The notes under the pieces: generated by a model | Database searches by the model: none | What the model was told of the DNA's origin: nothing | Seen by the model: only the letters and a program-made list of their open reading frames with translations | Shown here: piece after piece, positions 57,919 through 64,000 of the stretch | How positions within the stretch are numbered: the stretch's first letter is position 1 | Layout: every line of letters begins with the position of its first letter | Program-made: the position numbers and the translations under genes | NCBI GenBank assembly: GCA_014896255.1 | Contig: JADBKT010000001.1 | Span: forward strand, 1 to 64,000 | Origin: Hydrogenibacillus sp. | GTDB taxonomy: Bacteria; Bacillota; Bacilli; Thermicanales; DSM-22653 | Direction of reading: 5' to 3' | Length of the DNA: 64,000 nucleotides

Positions 57919-58368
57919 TTATTGGATGACCTTTTTCGTCGTGGCGACTTGGACGATATGCCCTTCCGGGAGATACGCCTGAAGCCGTTCGGCGACGGCG
58001 CGCTCCATCTCGGCGACGCCGGCTTCGGTGAACAGTTCGTCGGAGGTCATTTCGGAGAGGACGCCGATGACTTCCCGCTTCACGATGAACAGCGCACCCT
58101 CCAGCGTATCCGCCGCTTTTTTGGAATCGGTCATGATCGTGAGATTCAGCAGGATATAGCGCTTGTCCTTGAGGTCGGTCGTCAGATCGCCGGTCTCGAT
58201 GCTGTATTTGGCGTATTTGCTGATCTTCTCCGCAGCGCTTTCGACCGCCGGGCGCGCCGAGGTGTCCGCCGGCGCAAAGACGAAGCGCCACAGCACGACG
58301 GTGACGATGGCCAGCATTCCGATGGCCACGATGAGGATGATGGACAACCCGATGAGCCGTTGTCTCAT
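57919..58368 (-). CDS. fliL: FliL, flagellar basal-body-associated protein
   Basis: This 149-residue protein has one N-terminal membrane helix (LSIILIVAIGMLAIVTVVLW). An outside domain follows, with the FliL/stomatin-like pattern RYILLNLTIMTDSKKAADTL and VIGVLSEMTSDELFT. It supports stator function. The ATG overlaps the stop of the swrD/flbD gene (ATGA). Confidence 0.94.
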   Translation of the reverse strand: MRQRLIGLSIILIVAIGMLAIVTVVLWRFVFAPADTSARPAVESAAEKISKYAKYSIETGDLTTDLKDKRYILLNLTIMTDSKKAADTLEGALFIVKREVIGVLSEMTSDELFTEAGVAEMERAVAERLQAYLPEGHIVQVATTKKVIQ

Positions 58369-58631
58369 GGCGTCGACTCTCCGCTTCGTTCTTGTTGTGG
58401 GGCTTCCGGCGGCGACGCATGCTTCCCGAGCATCGCCGACGTCGCCGCGCCCCCCCCTAACGCGCGAACCGCCTCGTTAAAACGCCGGACGACGTCGGCG
58501 GCCGATTCTCTGACGATAAGCTTTTTGCCGGTCACAAGCGTGATCACCGTGTCCGGCGTCGCCTCTACCGTTTCGATGAGCAGCGGGTTGAGAAAATACG
58601 TCTCACCGCTCCGCCTGGTGAGTTCGATCAC
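58365..58631 (-). CDS. swrD: SwrD/FlbD-like flagellar protein
   Basis: This small protein of 88 residues begins MIELTRRSGETYFLNPLLIE, the typical FlbD/SwrD core, followed by ITLVTGKKLIVRESAADVV. A 25-residue tail of low complexity is added. In Bacillus SwrD raises motor torque. The start is a GTG at 58631 with GGAGG 7 bases upstream. It sits between the hook gene and fliL, as usual. Confidence 0.92.
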   Translation of the reverse strand: MIELTRRSGETYFLNPLLIETVEATPDTVITLVTGKKLIVRESAADVVRRFNEAVRALGGGAATSAMLGKHASPPEAPQQERSGESTP

Positions 58632-58685
58632 GCCGCCACCTCCGCCCGCCGTTGTCTCCGATGACCCGCCGGGGGAAGCTCACCC

Positions 58686-59498
58686 TCAGCGTTTCAAGTT
58701 GACGAGTTCCTGCAGCACTTCATCCGATGTCGTCGTGATGCGCGCGTTCGCCTGGAAGCCGCGCTGGGCGATGATCATCTCCGTGAATTCCGTCGTCAGA
58801 TCGACGTTGGACATTTCCAAGAAGCCGGAGAGGATCTCCCCGCGACCTTCTTCGCCGGGCGGACCGATCAGCGCGAGAGGATCCGTCTCTTGATCGGCGT
58901 TCGGCGTCAATCGATAGCGGTTGTCGCCGACTTTTTCCAGCCCGCCGGGGTTGGTGACGCGGACGATGCCGATGCGGACGTCGGTGTTGATCGTCCCGTC
59001 ATTCAACACCTGAATGATCGTCCCGTCTTTGGCCACGGTAAAGCTTTCGACGTCGGCATCCAACTGAATCGGTCCGCCGCCTTCGTCGAGCACCAAAAGC
59101 CCGTCCGCGGTGACCAGCTGGCGGGCCGCATCGATATGGAAGTTTCCGGCCCGCGTCAGGTAGACCGTCTCATCCGGTGCCTGCACGGCGAAAAAGCCGT
59201 TCCCGTCGATCATGAGGTCCGTCGTCGCGCCGGTCATCATCGGGCTTCCCTGGGAAAAGAGCGTGTCGATCGACCGGATCTTGCTCCCGAGGCCGACCTG
59301 CATCGGGTTCACCCCGCCCCGGGTCCCTTCTTCCGGCGCCGTGACGCCGGCGATCGTCTGGCTCAAGACGTCGGCGAACATCGCCCGGCCGGCCTTGAAG
59401 CCGACGGTGTTCACGTTGGCGATGTTGTTCGACACCACGTCCAGCTTCGTCTGGAACCCGCGCATGCCGGAGACCCCGGTGTACAGGGAGCGCAGCAT
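58686..59498 (-). CDS. flgE: Flagellar hook protein FlgE (FlgG-like, short form)
   Basis: This 270-residue protein has MLRSLYTGVSGMRGFQTKLD and VVSNNIANVNTVGFKAGR at the N-terminus, the flagellar rod/hook motif. VDLTTEFTEMIIAQRGFQAN is at the C-terminus. In Bacillus the gene in this place, between flgD and swrD, encodes the hook protein, formerly called FlgG because it is short. The sequence alone cannot exclude a distal-rod role. Its ATG (59498) is 6 bases from the flgD stop. Confidence 0.9.
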   Translation of the reverse strand: MLRSLYTGVSGMRGFQTKLDVVSNNIANVNTVGFKAGRAMFADVLSQTIAGVTAPEEGTRGGVNPMQVGLGSKIRSIDTLFSQGSPMMTGATTDLMIDGNGFFAVQAPDETVYLTRAGNFHIDAARQLVTADGLLVLDEGGGPIQLDADVESFTVAKDGTIIQVLNDGTINTDVRIGIVRVTNPGGLEKVGDNRYRLTPNADQETDPLALIGPPGEEGRGEILSGFLEMSNVDLTTEFTEMIIAQRGFQANARITTTSDEVLQELVNLKR

Positions 59499-59504
59499 CT
59501 TCCT

Positions 59505-59825
59505 TCATCCTCCTTGGTTTTCGATGGGCGGATCCGTTTGGGGCCCGGGTTCCGGAGGCGTACCCCCGAGTTTATCCCGGATGGCCAAAATGGCCTGCTG
59601 CATTTCGGCGATTTTGGCGTTCAGCTGGATGAGCTGTTCCAACGTCGAAAAGGCGGTGAGCTGGGCCATAAACTCCCGGTCGTTCATCGGCGACAGCGGA
59701 TCTTGATATTTGAGCTCGGCGATGAACAGTTTCAAAAAATCGTCCTGACCCAGCGTCTTCGGCGCCGTCCGCAGCACATCATCGGTCGAAGACGGAGCCG
59801 CGGCGGCATTGGACACGACCGTCAT
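59505..59825 (-). CDS. flgD: FlgD, hook cap/assembly protein (very short)
   Basis: This 106-residue protein contains the FlgD N-terminal signature TLGQDDFLKLFIAELKYQDP and LSPMNDREFMAQLTAFSTLE. A short helical region (QLNAKIAEMQQAI) and a proline-rich end follow. It lacks the Tudor/fibronectin-like capping domains of enterobacterial FlgD and is shorter than the roughly 140 residues of Bacillus. The start is the ATG at 59825 after GGAGGTGAT. It lies 89 bases downstream of fliK. Confidence 0.93.
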   Translation of the reverse strand: MTVVSNAAAAPSSTDDVLRTAPKTLGQDDFLKLFIAELKYQDPLSPMNDREFMAQLTAFSTLEQLIQLNAKIAEMQQAILAIRDKLGGTPPEPGPQTDPPIENQGG

Positions 59826-59914
59826 CGGATCACCTCCGCTCACGTGATTTTCCTCGATCCGCTCCAGAGAAGATCGTGCCGTCCGGCGCGCAACAAGCGG
59901 CGCTTCCGGGCGCC

Positions 59915-61300
59915 TCACTCGATCAACTCGGCAAACAGCGGATCCGACCGGCGTTCCGGACGCCTTCGCGGATCGCGGGAGGGCTGTTCGCGGCCCCCTT
60001 GACGGCCGTCCGGCGCCACCTCCAATGCGCTTCGCGGGGCCAAAAGTTCGGCGGATCGCTCCAATGTGAGCCGTTCGAGGACGAGCCCTTGGGCCAAAAG
60101 CTGCGCGCGCAATTGGTCGATGTGCGCTTCGATCAGGCGCCGGCCCGCCTCGCTGTGGGCGACGATCGAAAGGGCCACCTGCGCCCCGCGGACGTCGATC
60201 TGAACGTCGAGCGTCCCGAGCGACTCCGGCACGAGGCGCAGCGAAAGGCGATGCGAGCCCTCGTCGCGGGCGGTATAGACGATGCGCTGGATCAAGGCTT
60301 CAAGCGGCGCCGGAAGGCGCGAACGAACGTCGCTGGCCAGGGTGAGGAGATCGGCACGGTGGAACAGCTGGAGCAAAGGGAGCGTCGGTTCTTGCCCGTC
60401 CGGCGCAAGACGGTCCCCCTCACCGCCGAACCGCCGAACCGCCGAAAAGGACGGCGCGCGGCCGGGCGCATCGTCCTGCATGTAGGGTGCCGGTCGGACG
60501 GCCTCGCGAAAAGCGCCCTGAAGCCGTTCGATCAGCCGTTGAATCGCCTCGGCCGTAAGCACATCGGACGCCTGACGGGACCCTTCGGCCCCGCGTCCCG
60601 CTTCGTTCTGCGGAAAAGACAGGACAGCGGAAGGGCCGCTCGTCGCCGGGCGCGGACGAACGGGGCCGCCCTCCTCCGTTGCGCCTTCGGCGGTGGCGGC
60701 GGACGGCCGAACATCCGCCGCCTGAACGGCCGAGACCGGCGGCAAAGCCGTTTGCCGCTCCGGCGGCCGGCCGTGCCCGTTTGGTTCGATCAAGGCCGAC
60801 GTCATCAGCGGCATCAAAAGTTTCGCTTCCCCGGCTTCCTGCGCCTTCGCAAAGGCGATGCCGTCCAAGACATTGTTTTGAGCTTCGCCTTCCGGCGCTC
60901 CGTCGACGTCACCGACGGCAAGCGGCACCCGGGCGCCCTCCGGCATCCGAACGGCCTCCGACATCCGAACGGCTTCCGACATCCGAACGGCTTCCGACAT
61001 CCGCGCGGCCTCTCCCTCCGCCGGTCGTACGCGGGACGTGGGGTCGGAGACGAAAAGGGAAGCGGACACCGCCGCTCTGCCCGAATCCGGCTGTTCCATC
61101 GTGTCCGCGTCGGGTCCGGTTTCGGCCATCCGATCGCCTTGCCCATTCGCCAAAAGCCACGCCGCCCAGAGGGCCGACCAGAACTCAGCGGCGGTCGCAT
61201 CTACCGGCGAAGCGTCGTCGACGGCAAAAGCCGCCCGGCCGGCGGGCATCCGGTGCCCGGCGGGCACGCCGGGGCGCAACGCATACGCCGTATGGTCCAT
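59915..61300 (-). CDS. fliK: FliK, flagellar hook-length control protein
   Basis: This 461-residue protein is low-complexity for its first 320 residues and conserved only at the C-terminal domain (LSLRLVPESLGTLDVQIDVR, GRRLIEAHIDQLRAQLLAQG). That domain meets FlhB to switch export specificity. The N-terminal ruler region contains four copies of an 18-base repeat (about residues 97-120, SEAVRM). The ATG at 61300 has an excellent AAAGGAGGTGA. It is upstream of flgD and flgE. Confidence 0.9.
   Translation of the reverse strand: MDHTAYALRPGVPAGHRMPAGRAAFAVDDASPVDATAAEFWSALWAAWLLANGQGDRMAETGPDADTMEQPDSGRAAVSASLFVSDPTSRVRPAEGEAARMSEAVRMSEAVRMSEAVRMPEGARVPLAVGDVDGAPEGEAQNNVLDGIAFAKAQEAGEAKLLMPLMTSALIEPNGHGRPPERQTALPPVSAVQAADVRPSAATAEGATEEGGPVRPRPATSGPSAVLSFPQNEAGRGAEGSRQASDVLTAEAIQRLIERLQGAFREAVRPAPYMQDDAPGRAPSFSAVRRFGGEGDRLAPDGQEPTLPLLQLFHRADLLTLASDVRSRLPAPLEALIQRIVYTARDEGSHRLSLRLVPESLGTLDVQIDVRGAQVALSIVAHSEAGRRLIEAHIDQLRAQLLAQGLVLERLTLERSAELLAPRSALEVAPDGRQGGREQPSRDPRRRPERRSDPLFAELIE
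60942..61013. repeat. Four tandem 18-bp units inside fliK
   Basis: Four consecutive 18-base units; the two central ones (60960-60977, 60978-60995) are identical and the outer ones differ at a few bases. Each encodes six residues in frame (SEAVRM type), so gain or loss of units would keep the frame and change ruler length. Confidence 0.9.
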
Positions 61301-61366
61301 CTCATCACCTCCTTTGCGGGATGTCGTCCCGGATCGCCGGACGATGAACGGCCGGAGAGCCGCCGG

Positions 61367-62176
61367 CTAGGGACCGACCAGACGCGCGGCAACCTCTCGC
61401 CCGAGCGCCGTCGGCATCTTGGCGAGGATCGCCCCGCGCGTATCGGCGTCCATGGCCTCAAGCGCACGGATCACCGAATCGGCCTGACGCTTTTGCCAGA
61501 GACCCCCGATGAGCGTCGCCGCCTCCTCGGGGGGCATCGCCTTGAGCGTCAAAGCGAACGTCTTTACGGCCTCGTCGGTACCGCTTCGGCTTCCGCCGGC
61601 GAGCTCGGCGACGAGCTTCGCCGCCGCCTCCGGCGGCATTTTGCCGAGGAGGGCGGCTTGCGCGTCGGCGTTCATCCGGGTGAGGATGCCGACGGCGAGC
61701 GCCGGATCGAGGAGCACCACGATGTCCGCCGCCTTGGCCGGAGAAAGCTGCGAGAGCGCCCGCGCCACCGCTTTCTCCCGGGCGAGCGCTTCATCGGCAT
61801 GCGCTTTGGCGGCATCGAGCGCTTCTTTGAGCGCCGCGTTCTCTTTCATCAACGCCTCATTGGACTGCTGCTCGGCGGCGAGCTTGGCTTCGCGCTCGGC
61901 GAGCGCGGCGGCCGTTTGCGCCAATTCGTGTTGGAGGCGCTCGAGTTCCGATCGCAGCGCGGCGGTTTCGGACACTGCCGGGGCACCGGACGATCCGGGC
62001 CGCACCCAGGCGCGCACGTCCTCGTAGAGCGAACGCCCGATGTCGAGCACGTTGATGTTGAAAAAGGCCAACGTCACGCCGGCGACGACGAGCGCAAAAA
62101 AGCCCGGAATGAGCACCACATAGACAAACCACTCGAAACGCGACGGCTCTCTTGCCTCAAGCGACGTCTCATCCAT
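61367..62176 (-). CDS. MotE/YlxF-like flagellar chaperone protein
   Basis: This 269-residue protein has one membrane helix (about 18-40, FVYVVLIPGFFALVVAGVTL). A long coiled coil follows (about 65-135; rich in Glu/Ala/Leu), then a C-terminal MgtE-N-like domain with helical repeats (LSQLSPAKAADIVVLLDP, GKMPPEAAAKLVAELAG, KAMPPEEAATLIGGLW). The gene lies between fliJ and fliK, where ylxF is found in Bacillus. MotE proteins are reported to stabilise MotB-type stators, but whether this one does is unknown. The ATG overlaps fliJ by 8 bases. Confidence 0.85.
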   Translation of the reverse strand: MDETSLEAREPSRFEWFVYVVLIPGFFALVVAGVTLAFFNINVLDIGRSLYEDVRAWVRPGSSGAPAVSETAALRSELERLQHELAQTAAALAEREAKLAAEQQSNEALMKENAALKEALDAAKAHADEALAREKAVARALSQLSPAKAADIVVLLDPALAVGILTRMNADAQAALLGKMPPEAAAKLVAELAGGSRSGTDEAVKTFALTLKAMPPEEAATLIGGLWQKRQADSVIRALEAMDADTRGAILAKMPTALGREVAARLVGP

Positions 62177-62621
62177 CGTCCGCGCCCTCCCTTCGCGTTC
62201 GTGCATGGCGCTGGACGGCCACTTCATCGAAAAAACGCTGCTCACGGTGCCGGGTGAGCAGGCGCGCCTGGGCTTCCCAGCGCGCCTTGAGCGCATCGAA
62301 CATCTTGACTTCGATCTGTTTTTGCATGACTTCGGCCCGGCGCGCTTCGGCCTCCGCCCGGGCCTTGGCCAGCGTCGAAAGATGCACCCTGCGGGCGGCT
62401 TCCAGCCGCCGCCAATGTTCGGCCGCGGCGGAGAGGCGCGTGATCGAGGGCCCCTCCCGGGCCATCATGAGCAGCTGTTCATGGACCGCGTCGCGGGTTT
62501 TGACGGCGCACTCCAGCGCCTCTTCGGCCTGGTGGACGCGCTTGTCGGCTTGCCACAGCAACCATTCGCGCGTCTTTTGTTCTTGTTCCGCCAAGGTGCG
62601 CAAGCGTTCGAGGGGGAACAT
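62169..62621 (-). CDS. fliJ: FliJ, flagellar export chaperone/ATPase stalk
   Basis: This 150-residue protein is almost wholly predicted coiled coil and rich in Glu, Arg and Ala (EQEQKTREWLLWQADKRVHQ). Sequence conservation is low, but length, coiled coil and position after fliI fix the call. The start is the ATG at 62621 with GAGGAG upstream; a GTG three codons earlier overlaps the fliI stop. FliJ sits in the centre of the FliI hexamer and contacts FlhA. Confidence 0.88.
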   Translation of the reverse strand: MFPLERLRTLAEQEQKTREWLLWQADKRVHQAEEALECAVKTRDAVHEQLLMMAREGPSITRLSAAAEHWRRLEAARRVHLSTLAKARAEAEARRAEVMQKQIEVKMFDALKARWEAQARLLTRHREQRFFDEVAVQRHARTRREGADDG

Positions 62622-62626
62622 CGGAC

Positions 62627-63967
62627 TCACTCCTCAAATACGGCCCTGAGCATCGCCTGCGTTTCCTCCAGCGACGAGCGCTCGTCCACGCCTTGTCTCA
62701 AAAAGCGATCCATCGCTTCTTTGCGCATCAGGCTTTCGTCCAGGCGCGCGTTATGTCCTTTGCGATAGGCGCCGATGGAGATCAAATCTTCCGACTGGCG
62801 GTAAACCGACAAAAGCTCGCGAAAACGCGTCGCCAGCGCGATCACGTCCGGCGGCGCGACGGCACGCATCAACCGGCTCGTGCTCTCCAGAACGTCGATC
62901 GCCGGGTAGATTCCCCGGTTGGCCAGCGCGCGGCTCAAGACAATGTGGCCGTCCAATATGCCGCGGGCGGCGTCGGCGATCGGGTCGGTGAGATCGTCAC
63001 CGTCGACCAGCACGGTGTAAAACGCGGTGATCGATCCCCGCGCGCTCGTCCCGGCGCGTTCGATGAGTTTCGGCAGAAGGCCGAAGACCGAGGGCGGATA
63101 GCCTTTCGTCGTCGGCGGTTCGCCGACCGCCAGGCCCACTTCGCGGGCCGCATGGGCGAAGCGGGTGAGAGAGTCCATCATGAGCAGGACGTCTCGGCCC
63201 AGATCGCGGAAATACTCGGCGATGGCCGTGGCCACATAGGCGCCCTTCATGCGCAAAAGCGCCGGCTGATCGCTCGGCACGGCGACGATGACGGAGCGCT
63301 TGAGGCCCGCTTCGCCCAGATCGCGCTCGATGAACTCGCGCACCTCGCGGCTGCGCTCACCGATCAGGGCGATCACGTTCACGTCCGCCTGCGTCCCGCG
63401 GGCGATCATCCCGAGGAGCGTGCTCTTGCCGACGCCGCTGCCGGCGAAAATGCCCAGCCGTTGACCGCGCCCGACGGCGATCAGCCCGTCGATGGCCCGT
63501 ACGCCGACGGCGAGCGGGGAGGTGATCGGCGGCCGTTCGAGCGGCGACGGCGGGGTGCTTTCGACCGAGCGCGCAACGCCGCGGGGAAGCGGCGCGCCGT
63601 CGAGCGGCCGGCCGAGTCCGTCCAACACTCGGCCGACGAGCGCCTCGCCGACGGTGATCGTAAGCGGACGGCCCTCCGAGCGTACACGTGCGCCGGGTTC
63701 GACGTGTCCGAGCGCACCGAGCGGCATGAGCAGCACCTCGCCGCGGCGAAAACCGACCGCCTCGGCGAGCATCGGCGCATCGAAGCCGCGCGAGTGGATC
63801 GTCAGCGCGTCGCCGATCCGCACGCTCGGACCGCGGGAGACGATGGTGAGCCCGATCACTTCCTGCACTTCGCCTTGGATTTCCAACGGGTCCCATGCGC
63901 GTACCGCCGCCTCCGCGCGCGCGAGCGCCGCCTCGAGCGCCTTACGCATCGCGGGCGGTCCCGGCAT
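62627..63967 (-). CDS. fliI: FliI, flagellum-specific ATPase
   Basis: This 446-residue F1-beta-like ATPase of the flagellar export apparatus has Walker A GIFAGSGVGKSTLLGMIARG, IALIGERSREVREFIERDLG, Walker B DVLLMMDSLTRFAHAAREVG, and the arginine-finger part YPAIDVLESTSRLM. GGAGGG lies before the ATG at 63967; a second ATG six codons on is less likely. The start overlaps the presumed end of fliH. Confidence 0.97.
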   Translation of the reverse strand: MPGPPAMRKALEAALARAEAAVRAWDPLEIQGEVQEVIGLTIVSRGPSVRIGDALTIHSRGFDAPMLAEAVGFRRGEVLLMPLGALGHVEPGARVRSEGRPLTITVGEALVGRVLDGLGRPLDGAPLPRGVARSVESTPPSPLERPPITSPLAVGVRAIDGLIAVGRGQRLGIFAGSGVGKSTLLGMIARGTQADVNVIALIGERSREVREFIERDLGEAGLKRSVIVAVPSDQPALLRMKGAYVATAIAEYFRDLGRDVLLMMDSLTRFAHAAREVGLAVGEPPTTKGYPPSVFGLLPKLIERAGTSARGSITAFYTVLVDGDDLTDPIADAARGILDGHIVLSRALANRGIYPAIDVLESTSRLMRAVAPPDVIALATRFRELLSVYRQSEDLISIGAYRKGHNARLDESLMRKEAMDRFLRQGVDERSSLEETQAMLRAVFEE

Positions 63968-64000
63968 CCCGACGCCCTCCGTCCGCTTCGCCCGCCTCCG
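63942..64000 (-). CDS. fliH: Probable C-terminal end of FliH (partial)
   Basis: An open frame entering from the right edge reads EAGEADGGRRDAGTARDA and stops with TAA at 63942-63944. It overlaps the start of fliI by 26 bases. fliH precedes fliI in all Bacillales fla operons, and a short overlap is usual here. With only 18 codons visible this is inference from position. Confidence 0.45.
   Translation of the reverse strand, partial: EAGEADGGRRDAGTARDA

Noticed and set aside
59876-62257. Open frame of 793 codons on the plus strand opposite fliK and the MotE-like gene
   Set aside because: Low-complexity Arg/Gly/His-rich translation without recognisable domains; it arises from codon bias of the minus-strand genes.

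Overview
The window looks like a piece of chromosome from a GC-rich, endospore-former-type Bacillales bacterium that can fix CO2. Three things point there. The order rpsB-tsf-pyrH-frr-uppS-cdsA-dxr-rseP-ispG-proS-polC and the fla/che order fliI to sigD are those of Bacillus and relatives. The replicative polymerase is of the Gram-positive PolC type. A red-type form I RuBisCO with its activase CbbX sits in the middle of a Calvin-cycle cluster. A Hydrogenibacillus schlegelii-like hydrogen-oxidising thermophile would fit, but that name is inference; no search was run.

Layout. (1) 1-1370: start of a leftward ABC-transporter ATPase gene, then two rightward membrane-protein genes (LiaF-like, DUF4870). 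These two are the only plus-strand genes. (2) 1520-4164, minus: enoyl-CoA hydratase, an SDR dehydrogenase and a LysR-type regulator that is probably CbbR. (3) 4219-26176, minus: a 22-kb block in which complex I and Calvin-cycle genes are interleaved. In transcription order: rpiB, nuoA-B-C-D-H-I-J-K-L-N, fba, prk, gap, glpX(fbp), rpe, cbbL, cbbS, cbbX, a YumC-type ferredoxin-NADP reductase, tkt and finally nuoM. nuoM is missing from its usual place between nuoL and nuoN. No nuoE, nuoF or nuoG is present. (4) 26471-41272, minus: housekeeping operon (translation, UMP kinase, lipid and isoprenoid synthesis, RseP, ProS, PolC), with a promoter before rpsB and a terminator after polC. (5) 41458-64000, minus: flagellar and chemotaxis operon from the end of fliH to sigD, a small conserved-looking ORF and a SwrB/YlxL-like gene. 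cheB is absent from its usual place.

How it works together. CbbLSX, PRK, FBA, FBPase, GAPDH, TKT, RPE and RpiB give most of the Calvin-Benson cycle; phosphoglycerate kinase and triosephosphate isomerase are not here. The complex I has membrane and quinone modules but no NADH-oxidising module. A ferredoxin-NADP reductase gene lies inside the same block, so the block may couple quinone/ferredoxin/NADPH redox balance to CO2 fixation (inference). Candidate sigma-A promoters are visible before rpiB, before fba and before cbbL; the last has two small palindromes placed as LysR-type activators usually require.

No stretch longer than 300 bases lacks a gene. The longest gaps hold regulatory features: 26177-26470 (rpiB promoter, polC terminator), 17015-17229 (fba promoter and a palindrome), 41273-41457 (rpsB promoter) and 74-237 (divergent region with a terminator hairpin). 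I saw no rRNA, tRNA, CRISPR array, insertion sequence or prophage gene.
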